The position numbers were made by a program, and so were the translations under genes. Positions 43,101 through 48,545 of a stretch of DNA of 64,000 bases are shown in pieces; the first letter of the stretch is position 1; each line of letters opens with the position of its first letter. The notes below the pieces were generated by a model. That model was not told where the DNA came from. It saw nothing but the letters and a program-made list of their open reading frames with translations, and made no database searches. This DNA comes from Bolinopsis microptera (taxonomy: Eukaryota; Ctenophora; Tentaculata; Lobata; Bolinopsidae). The DNA lies in NCBI RefSeq assembly GCF_026151205.1, contig NC_087082.1, forward strand, positions 14,603,365-14,667,364, in the 5' to 3' direction.

Positions 43101-46060
43101 GAAGCTGCGGATCAGCAAGAGGAGTATCATATTCCTGCTGGTAGCCACCTTCCTGCTCCAGACCTTCACAGGGACTATCATGTACTGGTTTGGAGGGTCG
43201 GGGGTGTACCAGCCGGGCAATGTGGACTGTTCCCTGCTCAGTATTAACTACACTTATTACTACTATCACGTGGTCCCCACCATGGTCTGGTATTGGCTCC
43301 CGGTCCTGCCTGTCATTGCCAGCTGCTTCGTCTCCCTCTACGTCCTGCAGGCCTCCAAGCGCTTGCAAACCCAATCCGGGAGCGGGTTGGAGAAGGGGGG
43401 AAGCCTGAACAAGGCTAAGGACAGTGCCACAATGACTATAGTTCTCCTCACCAGCCTCTATGTCATCTTTAACATGCCTATGTGTGTTCTGAACATTTTC
43501 TGGACAATACAGGACATGGCACACGATGAGAAAGATCAGCTGATATACGACTTCTTCCGGTTTGATAGACCCACGTATTACGTGAACAACTTTGTGTACT
43601 GCTTGTGTGTGCCGCTAAACTCTCTCGCTAACCCCATCCTATATTTCTGTCGTATCAAGAGACTGAGGGAAGCTCTGGTAGTGAAAACCATGAGACTATT
43701 CGCGAGCAGCTCTTCGGGAACCCACATGCAACTCCACTCCGTGACCCACACCAAGTACAACCACCATGCGAAGCACCAGCATACACAACTCAACCACCAA
43801 GCGCAGCACAACCACCAAGCGCAGCACAACCTGCTCGCACAGCCCCCGCACATCCGGCGCAGCACTACCTCACACCAGCGCGCGGTCGCAACTCAGCGGG
43901 CCACCAGCCAGAACCAACCTAGGAACAACAGCGTGGATCTGGGGATGATGAGACGGAGAAGTCTGGAGTTATAGGACTTTAGGGCGGAATGGTTAGGATT
44001 TATAGTTTACAACGGTTTACAGGATTTGTTATGGGGTGCGAGTGCGATAGTTACCTTATATCATTATTATCAACCCTTTATTTTAATTAAATAATATAAG
44101 TTTTGATAGTGTCTTTTGAAATGACTTACAGTGTAGAGATCAATCGGAAGAGTGGGTTGGAACGGCATGACGGTCAGAACGAACAAAACAAATGTAGGAC
44201 TGGTAGGTTTGCTGGGATTGTCTACTCGGAATCAATGGTGGTTATACTTTAGATAATTCATAATAATAATGACAGTTTATTAATATTAATTACCTGTGGC
44301 CTCTAATGCTGATTAGTGTGTTCATTTATTGTATTATTCACATAAGACAGATAGAATACAACTACTTGGTATAAACGTGCTAGAAACCCTAGTTTTACTA
44401 ATCCTTGAGTTTTAACAATTAATGTTAATGAAGTATTATTATCTGCCGCCTACTCGATGAAAGGATTTAAAAGTCGGGGAACAAGAACAACAAAGTTCAA
44501 TTAACTCAAACAAATCTTAATAAAATACAGACTCCAACTACTCATTGCATACTCATATATATAGTGCTGCCAGTACACCAGTGCCTTTAGATCGGTACAC
44601 CGCAATTACATAGCCCTGTAATCTGAATATCATTAGTGACAGAACAATGATGAGCTAGTATACTAGAGCAATGACCCTCACGCCTGCACGCCTGCACACC
44701 TATATCATCAGAATACTGCCCTCCTTGACTCTCTGAAACACTGCTCTCCTCAGAATTGGGCGTGTTTTGACACTTTTCTGTAACGGTCCGAACTCTGAGT
44801 TGCGTAATCGTCATTTCAACGCTGCACTATGTATTCTATATGGAGCTCGTGAGTCCACTTAGCACTCACGATAAGTAACTAGGGTTAAGTAACGAGAGTT
44901 CCATTCCAAAGTTAAAATGCCGCTTTGCCTCTATTAAGATTGGTTCCCAAAATTTCTTAACGTGGACATCCATTAAATATACAAATAAACTTTGCAATTA
45001 AAACTTCTAAATTATGATACATATAATTTTCGTAATTGATTGATAACGTATGATAAAGCTCGGTTTACAGTATTCTAAAAAACAAAATAAATTACCTGAA
45101 TAATGTGTGCGAAACAGATAAACAGACAGACAAACAATGAGACAGACATGAGAACAGACAGACATGAGAACAGATGGACGGACAGACATGAGGACAGACA
45201 GACAGACATGAGAACAGACGGACGGACAGACACTAGAACAGACAGACAGAAATGAGAACAGATAGACAGACACTAGAACAGACAGACAGACATGAGAACA
45301 GACGGACGGACAGACATGAGGACAGACAGACAGACATGAGAACAGACGGACGGACAGACATGAGAACAGACAGACAGACATGAGAACAGACGGACGGACA
45401 GACATGAGAACAGACAGACAGAAATGAGAACAGATAGACAGACACTAGAACAGACAGACAGACATGAGAACAGACGGACGGACAGACATGAGAACAGACA
45501 GACAGAAATGAGAACAGACGGACGGACGGACGAACAACCAGCACCTTGATTCGGATAGGGGCGTGGGCGGATCCAATAGAAGAAGATCTGGTGACTTTAT
45601 TGCGAGGTTTTATCTTGAAAGAGAAGGTGGTCGTGTACACGGAGTTAGACCGCCTGATGGGCACTCTGAACTTCACCGGAGCTGTATTGTTCCTGGGTAT
45701 TGGGCACTCATCATTACTCCTGGGTATTGGGCACTCATCATTGCTCCTTGGGGGAGAATTGGCGGGAAACTGGTCATGAAACTCCGGTATCGAGTGCACG
45801 GGCTGTTGTACAGTTTGTTCAGATGCAGAGATATGACCGTTATCCTCAGTTAGCTCAGGTCCTGATATATTACTATTACTTGATAACTGTCTGTGGGGTT
45901 GCCCAGTAGATGATGTGTTGCTGTTAGCAGAGGACTGACCGGAAGTGGTGCGTCTGGATCTGGAACGAGAAGGTCTGATAGCAGGACGTTGTGGAGTCAG
46001 GAGCTCAGGGAGGAGCTGAAGTAACGACTCATCCAGTTCATCCACAGTGTAGTCTGTCAT
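11742..46060 (-). CDS. SVIL-like: supervillin-type protein: gelsolin repeats plus villin headpiece
   Basis: Twenty-two coding exons join in consistent phase into about 1343 residues: 46060-45545, 37238-36586, 35463-35262, 33354-33303, 31776-31663, 29048-28947, 26200-26054, 25764-25568, 25406-25316, 24013-23868, 17828-17655, 17464-17390, 16810-16673, 16228-16158, 15583-15507, 15007-14871, 14218-14141, 13448-13351, 13215-12909, 12741-12362, 12224-12035, 11828-11742. The first 500 residues are low complexity. Gelsolin-type repeats follow (TRLVAPHFSSLNS; DYGPEVYVWIGRSAD; FFFWQGADCSIKEKGKSA; MFYVWHGCKSRAH; PALFILDSVYTVYVWKGWWP). A headpiece closes the protein (LEQYLSVTEF ... AWKQRKLKQVHDLF). The order and linkers match supervillin rather than gelsolin or villin. 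Supervillins tie F-actin and myosin II to membranes. Least certain are the exon 1 donor, the exon 2 acceptor (37238 or 37240) and the exon 5 acceptor. Confidence 0.88.
12909..14218 (-). CDS. supervillin exons 17-19, fourth gelsolin-like module
   Basis: Exons 14218-14141 (PPAFLQIFDGSMVTFKGK), 13448-13351 (ISDQGSADKRRRMFLYRGEVEKEGSLTELPNI) and 13215-12909 (LFLRSSSLRSRGSFIIQDGETMFYVWHGCKS...AANKLAQ...EGSEGKQFW...RLFNLYE). The VWHGC string and AANK helix are supervillin hallmarks. The acceptor of exon 18 (AATTGCAG|ATAAG) is itself the seed of the 34-bp array in the upstream intron. Confidence 0.9.
13449..14040. repeat. 34-bp intronic minisatellite made of a splice acceptor
   Basis: About 17 copies of a 34-bp unit (CTTATCTGCAATTAGTGAG, then ACATAAAACTTAGAA). 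On the coding (minus) strand each unit reads CACTAATTGCAG|ATAAG, which is the acceptor and first bases of supervillin exon 18. Variants include GTTATTAG in place of GCAATTAG, and CTTAACTG. Confidence 0.95.
14763..14868. repeat. 28-bp repeat, three copies, next to exon 16 donor
   Basis: TACTTTTGGTTTTAGTTTAA then TTACTAAT recurs three times and ends within 5 bp of the exon 16 donor (GTAAGC at 14870). The unit also occurs in part at 14790. Confidence 0.85.
14871..16810 (-). CDS. supervillin exons 13-16, third gelsolin-like module
   Basis: Exons 16810-16673, 16228-16158, 15583-15507 and 15007-14871. They read DTITFVDMEPCDAEQMRAPL...GVPTDLFK, DIFGHDVETRSVEMWRITDNSYE, YPKDLYGELYSGESFIIRWAYRVMQG, and KKQDHDTGRDRAAFFFWQGADCSIKEKGKSAFLTVRVD in two stretches. 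The W.I....Y...LYGELYSG.S.I..W pattern is the start of a gelsolin fold, and FFFWQG...S..EKG.SA its centre. All four introns are short. Confidence 0.88.
16113..16157. repeat. 9-bp repeat next to exon 14 donor
   Basis: Four copies of TAAAGTTAC ending in TTACTCAC, the reverse complement of which contains the exon 14 donor GTGAGTAAC. Confidence 0.8.
17390..17828 (-). CDS. supervillin exons 11-12, second gelsolin-like module
   Basis: Exon 11 (IYCMDYGPEVYVWIGRSADR...PSWGIFQRIAGGLEHSLFR) and exon 12 (EKFKDWPDVNALNVLKVKNP...KK) join in phase 0 through weak donors (GTTTGT, GTTGGT). Y-V-W-I-G is the core gelsolin strand, and W.IF.R...G.E...F..KF.DW is the usual repeat end. The intron upstream of exon 11 is 6 kb and holds the minisatellite and the piggyBac-type element. 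Confidence 0.87.
17844..18492. repeat. 26-bp minisatellite, left block
   Basis: About 25 copies of GAGGGGTAAGATACGAGTAA then CTTTAA (26 bp), with variants (ATGGGTAAG, GGTACGAG, AACTTTTAGA). It begins 16 bp from supervillin exon 11. On the coding strand the unit gives CTTACCCCTC, matching the pyrimidine tract of that exon's acceptor. It continues at 20614 after a transposon insertion. Confidence 0.95.
18495..20609. mobile_element. non-autonomous piggyBac-type element
   Basis: Flanked by TTAA on both sides (18491-18494 and 20610-20613). The ends are CCCATTAGGGACGA and its exact reverse complement. Inside, blocks of about 270 bp (18628-18896 and 19984-20253) are nearly perfect inverted repeats. 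A 16-bp imperfect palindrome of the form GGGTCGNNANNGACCC recurs about ten times. TTAA target duplication plus a CCC-starting terminus is the piggyBac signature. No transposase frame is present. C and G runs lie at 18950-18968 and 19147-19177. Confidence 0.85.
20614..22545. repeat. 26-bp minisatellite, right block with higher-order structure
   Basis: About 74 copies of the unit seen at 17844-18492. A block of 14 units (364 bp) recurs: rare variants GATAGGAG and GAGTTACTTT at 21585 reappear at 21949. The last unit (GATTTTGGTGCGAG) is degenerate. Confidence 0.95.
22546..23463. other. intron 10 interior, no gene
   Basis: AT-rich non-coding DNA within the 6-kb intron. A CTCTCCGCTTTTTTCCGTTTC block is duplicated at about 23368 and 23412. 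No exon was recognised. Confidence 0.5.
23464..23690. repeat. dispersed repeat copy 2
   Basis: Second copy of the repeat at 3758-4020, with the shared blocks AACCGAACAAAAC, CCTAAACAATCGAATTCGT and CTGTCACGTGACCAAAA and a CTAACC-rich middle. Confidence 0.65.
23868..26200 (-). CDS. supervillin exons 7-10, first gelsolin-like module
   Basis: Exons 26200-26054, 25764-25568, 25406-25316 and 24013-23868. They give GLANEAVDALQATEDYSKVK..., then HDTVLVQIKGKQSMQTRLVAPHFSSLNSYETFLLITPNTLYQFNGKHASVLKK (spanning a junction), then LEQVRGSYLIRHFNK and EKLVDDEEYEKEQ...LKDSQ. The QTRLV.P..SSLNS string is characteristic of the first supervillin gelsolin repeat. Exon 9 uses the acceptor TTGCTAG to stay in frame. 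A 22-base G run (C on the coding strand) lies just upstream of the exon 10 acceptor. Confidence 0.85.
24036..24058. repeat. G run of about 22
   Basis: On the coding strand this is a C run 22 bp upstream of the supervillin exon 10 acceptor, so it may serve as its pyrimidine tract. Similar runs lie at 16256-16270, 19147-19177, 23837-23852, 25918-25928 and 54183-54197. Confidence 0.85.
24131..24240. mobile_element. foldback element, 110 bp
   Basis: Arms 24131-24162 and 24209-24240 are inverted repeats (GCAAGTTTCCAC ... GTGGAAACTTGC; TTTTCTGATC ... GATCAGAAAA), with a GCTTATTAAGC palindrome at the centre. Non-coding, inside an intron. Confidence 0.8.
24241..25315. other. supervillin intron 9, no gene
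   Basis: Non-coding DNA. No repeat array or open frame with coding character was recognised. Confidence 0.5.
25718..25915. repeat. 103-bp tandem duplication of an exon start and its acceptor
   Basis: The block beginning GGAGCTGAAGTGAGGGGCTA at 25718 recurs at 25821. On the coding strand the second copy, which lies in the intron, contains the acceptor CTCTCCAG (about 25868) and the first 47 bases of exon 8. GGGGTATTAGGGGGTTATTG follows in both. Confidence 0.93.
26201..28946. other. supervillin intron 6, no gene
   Basis: 2.7 kb of non-coding DNA. Several CACGTG motifs occur (26346, 26456, 27308, 27462). The open frames present are short and not conserved in character. Confidence 0.5.
28947..33354 (-). 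CDS. supervillin exons 4-6 (33354-33303, 31776-31663, 29048-28947)
   Basis: Exon 4 is YRAASEMKEMTDDFIKD with a strong donor GTGAGT. Exon 5 (DEIADLLMTDNPFNRLGLQK...RFNK) needs the acceptor AGCTAG at 31777-31778 to keep phase. The better-looking AAAACAG 13 bases upstream would give a stop, or would need an unseen exon. Exon 6 (LGPGLSKAADLDGMSPRPSPTPLGKKRDTSNNK) leads directly into the first gelsolin-like module. All junctions are phase 1. Confidence 0.62.
29049..30534. other. supervillin intron 5, right part
   Basis: Non-coding. At 30344-30407 there are six copies of the 11-bp unit CTAACTGCAGG, then (AT)n up to the structured element. Confidence 0.55.
30344..30407. repeat. 11-bp tandem repeat
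   Basis: Six copies of GGCTAACTGCA. Short and regular, and it contains PstI-type CTGCAG in every unit. Confidence 0.9.
30531..31262. mobile_element. GC-rich foldback element with a three-armed structure
   Basis: The left part (30535-30673) is closed by GCGGGCGGAA/TTCCGCCCGC and encloses three hairpins: 30548-30577 (13-bp stem, AATATTGCACGCG), 30580-30616 (ATATGTCC/GGACATAT) and 30620-30659 (CGTATAGCAC/GTGCTATACG). The right part (31080-31262) carries a diverged inverted version: CTCCGTGCTATGAAAATATT, GCGGGCTGGTGAGAGCCCGC, and CGCTGGTGGATATA opposite TATATCCACCAGCG at 30693. Non-coding; family not recognised. Confidence 0.65.
31443..31468. promoter_or_regulatory. CRE flanked by two E-boxes, near-palindromic
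   Basis: CACGTG at 31443, TGACGTCA at 31452-31459 and CACGTG at 31463 form an almost symmetrical 26-bp site. Two more TCACGTGA sites lie in a short repeat just after it (31497 and 31530). It resembles a bZIP/bHLH binding cluster inside intron 5; function is inferred. Confidence 0.45.
31475..31556. repeat. 33-bp repeat with E-box
   Basis: About two and a half copies of a unit holding CAGGTAACCAGGTCACGTGA then TATAACAG. Confidence 0.8.
31777..33302. other. supervillin intron 4, no gene
   Basis: Non-coding. A TTCCAATTTTTGAAAAATTGGAA palindrome lies at about 32571-32593 (written here as two arms, TTCCAATTTTT and AAAAATTGGAA). A GTAGTAGTAGTA run lies near 32415. A donor-like GTAAGT on the minus strand at about 32488 has no matching exon in phase. 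Confidence 0.5.
33355..34258. other. supervillin intron 3, right part
   Basis: Non-coding. Two TCACGTGA sites lie at 33932 and 33961. No exon is seen. Confidence 0.5.
34259..34314. repeat. short tandem repeat
   Basis: Units of CTAGGTTACTACCTGGTTA repeated about three times. Confidence 0.8.
34677..35071. repeat. 56-bp minisatellite, seven copies
   Basis: Each unit contains GTGGTTATTACAGTCGGTAG, AGTCTAGAACCTATAGG (or CTGTAGG) and ATTTCGCTCACTTTTAGCA. Copies are nearly identical, differing mainly at ATAGG/GTAGG. It lies in supervillin intron 3. Confidence 0.93.
35262..35463 (-). CDS. supervillin exon 3
   Basis: Reads RWTSFEKVNNWRSKSSLERP, then four GSRP units (12-bp tandem repeat), and ends in a Trp/Arg-rich stretch NWGSRHGD. 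Acceptor TGTTCTACAG at 35464-35466; donor GAT|GTAAGG at 35261. Both are strong. The whole intron to exon 2 is filled by a 13-bp minisatellite. Confidence 0.78.
35485..36530. repeat. 13-bp minisatellite filling an intron
   Basis: About 80 copies of GGGGCTCTTATTA with A/G, C and insertion variants (TCCACATTA, GAGGGTCTTATTA). It occupies nearly the whole 1.1-kb intron between supervillin exons 2 and 3. Confidence 0.95.
36586..37238 (-). CDS. supervillin exon 2
   Basis: About 217 residues. It opens LVMVREVEVTVRHTRPSKYQ after a phase-0 acceptor ATCAGAG (CAG two bases earlier is the alternative). The first half contains PSYNLEFYVNNMRFTAKLSYK, which could be a small folded part. Then follow a Lys/Glu/Asp-rich stretch and three 11-residue repeats TENQSLLSNL(G/D) at about 36780-36885 (33-bp unit). 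The donor CAG|GTGAAC at 36585 is in phase 2 and joins exon 3 to give an Arg codon. Confidence 0.78.
37348..37478. mobile_element. foldback MITE, 131 bp
   Basis: TGGATTGCCAAATTCG at the left end matches the reverse complement of CGAAATTGGCAATCCA at the right end, with GTCTAAAATGGCCA and TGGTCATCTTAGC continuing the arms. Non-coding, in intron 1. Confidence 0.78.
37479..39240. other. supervillin intron 1, no gene
   Basis: Non-coding. A short repeat of GGAAATGAAAATGGAAATG lies near 37695 and a GGTCACAGTAAGGTCAAATT run near 39027. No exon is seen. Confidence 0.5.
39241..39850. repeat. ATTCTAT / GTACCATATT repeat region
   Basis: Four copies of CATATTGTAC (39262-39300) are followed, from about 39437, by TATTCATCATTCA, ACATTGT, ACATTCT and then about 27 copies of the 7-bp unit ATATTCT. 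Open frames through it (YSIFYIL and similar) are repeat artefacts. Confidence 0.93.
39851..40252. other. non-coding, 3' flank of the retrotransposon
   Basis: No coding frame. The retrotransposon's 3' untranslated part may reach into this stretch, but no poly(A) tail or target duplication could be fixed. Confidence 0.4.
40253..42592 (-). CDS. reverse transcriptase ORF of non-LTR retrotransposon
   Basis: About 779 residues in one open frame. Endonuclease C-terminus with SLGSDHRVVV; then a charged linker; then reverse transcriptase blocks NYRGISLTSIVSKTLNKML, NQNGFRPGRSTTSHI, MVFIDFKKAFDSVHRG, GVLQGDTLAPYLFIIVIDY and the catalytic FADDVALI (the YADD box); then DFVYLGAWIATT and RIDGCYTRMLRMALNVDWKQR. 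The product would copy its own RNA at a nicked target (target-primed reverse transcription). It has no normal start codon here because the 5' part is lost, so it is a dead-on-arrival copy despite the long open frame. The clade is not assigned from sequence alone. Confidence 0.9.
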   Translation of the reverse strand: MVLSYSYQSEWRATERLSDGTLNKGQIDYILIRRKWKNSLKNTEVYNTFQSLGSDHRVVVCKIKVSFRKGHRPPKKVNYDYSALKSDGELQKKYAIEVRNRFSGLVEEDDGATESYGKLMVAIEAANKSLLPKKTRQKQIDPSSDPRVDSARRGLFLAKDQYHQEPCEEKREEVATKKDLLKACYKEVEEEILKGKIRKVEDTADRCKNKESWKLVNDISGRTNPSCGLVEGGSSTERLENWRKHFSGLLGQPPTVPDNSIPIRNIHPPLNIEDGPFTIEELRLAKKQIVEGKAYGDDGISPEVMKRVDIDDVILKFCNDALCDGLMPDQWKLSNIVPVPKKGDLTKTDNYRGISLTSIVSKTLNKMLLNRMKPSLEEVLRDNQNGFRPGRSTTSHILALRRIMEGARAKNLKATMVFIDFKKAFDSVHRGLLMKILKAYGIPEAIVRLIEGIYTSTKAKVVTADGITEIFDILAGVLQGDTLAPYLFIIVIDYIMTVTIDDDDSDSGFTLRPARSRRIGAEKIADVEFADDVALITDTIEGAKLLLDRLEKAALSVGLAMNGSKTKFMTLNMTEEASSLNSCSGNQLEKVTDFVYLGAWIATTERDLRVRKAKAWAACHKLKKMWKSDLRRGLKIRLFVATVESILLYGSETWTLTEQLKKRIDGCYTRMLRMALNVDWKQRKTNKEVYGNLPRATMKIQERRMRLAGHIHRHPELVANRLLLWEPTHGVRSRGRPAMTYVDSLRADTGLNDTGEMGGLMAERVLWRQRINTRTLKPP
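40253..42650 (-). mobile_element. 5'-truncated non-LTR retrotransposon
   Basis: Carries the end of an apurinic-type endonuclease domain and a whole reverse transcriptase. At the 5' side (42650-42590) GDMNARLGKESEEDSRW and NRNGELL are readable in another frame. The usual stretch between that and QIDYILIRRKW is missing, so there is an internal deletion as well as 5' truncation. It lies in supervillin intron 1 in the gene's own orientation. Confidence 0.85.
42651..42708 (+). promoter_or_regulatory. splice acceptor and leader of nested GPCR
   Basis: ACTGGTACCCTCACAG|GATG: AG at 42706-42707 sits one base before the ATG. The remaining space to the retrotransposon is under 60 bp, so the promoter must lie beyond the retrotransposon, or the transcript is trans-spliced. 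Confidence 0.5.
42709..43974 (+). CDS. rhodopsin-like GPCR nested in supervillin intron 1
   Basis: 421 residues, single coding exon, seven membrane segments. TM1 has GGTLGNLVAFSYF. TM2 is DVLVSISQLPVG. TM3 ends AILSITRTLSILFP, with ITRT in the place of DRY. ECL2 has a Cys (GNVDCSLL) that can pair with FCNVWHFMW. TM6 is TIVLLTSLYVIFNMPMCVLN, and TM7 has NSLANPILYF (NPxxY variant). The C-tail is long, basic and His/Gln-rich (HHAKHQHTQLNHQAQHN). It is markedly more GC-rich than the surrounding DNA. Unrelated in detail to the tandem pair at 5-8 kb. A plasma-membrane receptor, probably peptide or amine type; ligand unknown. It is transcribed opposite to the host gene. Confidence 0.92.
   Translation: MCNNETLEEQRLCILAASHHFLPLELFYGMLSVVCFIGGTLGNLVAFSYFLHQRKDNSTVIYILITAVDVLVSISQLPVGISYLQDRKPALFGSDLFCNVWHFMWQILSRQSVALVAILSITRTLSILFPLKLRISKRSIIFLLVATFLLQTFTGTIMYWFGGSGVYQPGNVDCSLLSINYTYYYYHVVPTMVWYWLPVLPVIASCFVSLYVLQASKRLQTQSGSGLEKGGSLNKAKDSATMTIVLLTSLYVIFNMPMCVLNIFWTIQDMAHDEKDQLIYDFFRFDRPTYYVNNFVYCLCVPLNSLANPILYFCRIKRLREALVVKTMRLFASSSSGTHMQLHSVTHTKYNHHAKHQHTQLNHQAQHNHQAQHNLLAQPPHIRRSTTSHQRAVATQRATSQNQPRNNSVDLGMMRRRSLEL
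43975..45100. other. non-coding, 3' of nested GPCR
   Basis: AT-rich. No clear AATAAA close to the GPCR stop was seen. No gene recognised. Confidence 0.5.
45105..45543. repeat. GACA-rich minisatellite next to supervillin exon 1
   Basis: Units of about 28 bp built from ACAGACAGACATGAGA and ACAGACGGACGG. It ends one base from the exon 1 donor, so translation can read through it (PSVLMSVCLFSCLSV), which is not taken as coding. Confidence 0.92.
45545..46060 (-). CDS. supervillin exon 1 (N-terminus)
   Basis: Begins MTDYTVDELDESLLQLLPEL and is rich in Ser, Asn, Arg and Gln. It holds a nine-residue tandem duplication (RSNDECPIP twice, about 45700-45750). The donor AAG|GTGCTG at 45544 is weak; CTG|GTT six bases on keeps the same phase. 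A repeat array begins immediately past the donor. An AG lies 11 bases before the ATG (TATCAG|TAAGTACAATG), so the start codon may sit on a spliced or trans-spliced exon. Confidence 0.7.
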
Positions 46061-46075
46061 TGTACTTACTGATAC

Positions 46076-46116
46076 TGGAGACTAGAGACTAGAGACTGGA
46101 GACTAGAGACCCTGGG
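46076..46116. repeat. short GAGACTAGA repeat upstream of exon 1
   Basis: Five copies of GGAGACTAGA or AGAGACTGGA, immediately 5' of the supervillin start exon. Confidence 0.8.
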
Positions 46117-46163
46117 TATCAGATACTGAGGGGGAGCGAGGAGCGGGAGGGAGGATTACTGCA

Positions 46164-46190
46164 GGGGGCGGAGCTCTATATAGTGTAACA
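46164..46190. promoter_or_regulatory. TATA-like and GC-box-like elements upstream of supervillin exon 1
   Basis: CTATATAG (46176-46183, palindromic) lies 116 bases upstream of the exon 1 ATG, with GGGGGCGG next to it (46164-46171). The GC box is on the downstream side for the minus-strand gene. The pair would look more canonical for a plus-strand transcript, but no plus-strand gene follows. A core promoter role is plausible, not shown. Confidence 0.35.
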
Positions 46191-48180
46191 CTGTAAAACT
46201 AGCTGAGTAGAGGGACTACAGAACGGTAAATTATTACAAGTGCTGAACTGAGAGAGAAGCAGAACAACTGCAGCAGATGTCAGGGGAGAGAGGAGGTGTT
46301 TGTGAGGGGCGTGGTCTCTCCTCAAGCTCACATCACTAGATCCTTCTCACATGTAACCTGATGTGAACGTCATTAAACACGATATCATTCAAGCCAAACG
46401 GTGTCTGTTTGATCAATAAAAGTTAAAGCTAGTTGGAAGTAGTAAAGTGCAGCTATCTGGTAAGTAACGGGAAATAACGAGAGGAATTGTACAGAAGGAG
46501 AGAATCTGCTGATTTACAGTGTACACTGTACATAATATATATATATATACGGGAGAAGCTACATAGTTTCTATTCTATCTGTTACCACAACCCAACTATA
46601 AATTACACCTTAATTAGCAGCAATAATGTACGCGGAGAAACAGAACACGTAATCTACAAGTAATCAGGATAACCTGTATATTACAAGTAGTAATAGCGCA
46701 ACTAATGGAAGCTGTATGTAATCTGACTGCATTACACGAAATACAGCTTGTTCCCATGGTTACATGTCTGTTAACACCACATATCAGACGATGGGACACG
46801 TGATAACAATTCACTGGGCCTGTCAGAATACAACTAGTTTGCAACTAGATAGGAAAATGGAATCTATTATAGATAGCGGTGCCGACTTGTTTTAAATCGG
46901 CGACGGCTTGAAGGTCGAAAATACCCGGAGGCTAAACCGCGGTTTGTGAGTTCAAAGTTTGAACGGAATTGAACATGTTTGTATCACGCGTATTTTGGCT
47001 CAGATGGCTATTGGCTTTCTTAGCTCAAGGATGAAGTTGCACGTCGAAAAAGTAAAAAATATCTATTCGAAATATTCCCAATGAAATGTGGAACTAAAGG
47101 AAAATGTATGAATTAATGAAAAAAAGGGGCGTCGTGTGCTCTAGAATTAGCTTATTTTCAGTAAACTGCCCAAAAACCGCAGTTTTTTTTTCTTCAGCGG
47201 CAGCGAGTTCGTGAAAAGGGCGGGGACACCAAACTGCGACAGCTATAGACCACTTAAGACCACTATAGACCACTATAGATCACTATATACCACTACGGTA
47301 CACGGCTCTGGACAACTGAGTGCAACAACCAAACTACCACTGAGCCCTCCAAGTATAACAGTTAATGGGAGTTATCAGTTTCAGTACATTGACAATACTG
47401 CTCTGTTAAAAGTCCTGACAGAGGTTCACTTTGTCACCTTGCTGGGTATATGCAGAAGAATACCCAGCAAGGTGACAAAGGTTGTGCAGCACTGATCAGT
47501 ACCCAGCAATGTTTCAACTTCTTAGATTATTACTGTCTCGGACGTTGCGGAGGCTTGTCGTTAAGAATAGTAACACTGGTAAAAATGTTAATAAGTAAAA
47601 ATAAGTAATAATAAGTAAGACAGATAAATAATGATAGGTTCACCACTGAAACTTAATGAAGGAAAGCCGGCAAAGTGACGAACGTTTGAATACTCTAACA
47701 GCAAGCAGAGTCTTTGAGCTTCGAGCAGCATAGTTGCAATTCTCATACTTCAACACCGTGACCCGGGCCCATTCCACGTTCCTAGCCCTCACCCGTGCTC
47801 CACTGTGATTCTTATCACACTAAACTCTACTTATCAGCTCCGAAACCTTTAGAACGACACAACGTTTTCCCCAGAGATTGGAAATTTTAACCATGGGGTT
47901 TCGTAACAACACACAACGAACACGTAAGATTAGCTCGGTGCCTCTCTACTGTGAAATGTCATGACTATGAGGACACGCGTTAAAGAAAAAAGAATTCCAC
48001 TAATTCCAAGAACAGCTATATCATAATTTACAGTTCTCCTCCATAATAGGGAACTGTGGTCTGATAAATCACGTACAGGCTATCTCTTAGCCGCTCTTAG
48101 CACATGGTTAGTGAGATATTAATCTGTAATGTTACCAGTGTTGATACCGCCAGATGGTAACTTAGTGACAGGACCTCGAA
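46191..48180. other. non-coding, upstream of supervillin exon 1
   Basis: No gene seen. It contains ACCACTATAGA repeats at 47237-47290 and a perfect 21-bp hairpin at 47429-47480. Confidence 0.5.
47429..47480. repeat. perfect hairpin, 21-bp stem, 10-nt loop
   Basis: CTTTGTCACCTTGCTGGGTA T (47429-47449) recurs as an exact reverse complement at 47460-47480. The loop is ATGCAGAAGA. It could be a small-RNA precursor or a template-switch duplication. Confidence 0.9.
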
Positions 48181-48184
48181 CCAG

Positions 48185-48275
48185 GATGGGATAACACGTG
48201 CAGGATGGGGTTACACGTGCAGGATGGGATAACACGTGCAGGATGGGGTTACACGTGCAGGATGGGGTTACACGT
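48185..48275. repeat. 18-bp minisatellite with CACGTG
   Basis: Five copies of GGATGGGGTTACACGTGCA (ATAACACGTG in alternate units). Confidence 0.9.
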
Positions 48276-48361
48276 GCAACTTATTGTTGAAGTGAGCTGG
48301 AGATTAAATAGATTTAACGAGGAGTGGGAGGGAATGTTAACGAGCCATTCGGTATGTCAGA

Positions 48362-48542
48362 GGCAGCGTGCCACTAATGTGCAACTAGAGTACCACTAGA
48401 GTGCAACTAGAGTGCCACTAGAGTGCCACTAGACTGCCACTAGAGTGCAACTATAAGAGTGCCACTAGAGTGCAACTAGAGTGTCACTAGAGTGCAACTA
48501 GAGTGCCACTAGAGTGCCAAAAGAGTGCCAAAAGAGTGCCAC
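48362..48542. repeat. 11-bp minisatellite
   Basis: About 16 copies of AGAGTGCCACT with CAACT and CAAA variants. Confidence 0.9.
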
Positions 48543-48545
48543 AAT

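Noticed and set aside
45007-45543. Cys/Ser/Val-rich repeat protein (SVCLFSCLSV)
   Set aside because: It is a GACA-type minisatellite starting at the supervillin exon 1 donor. The reading through it is intronic.
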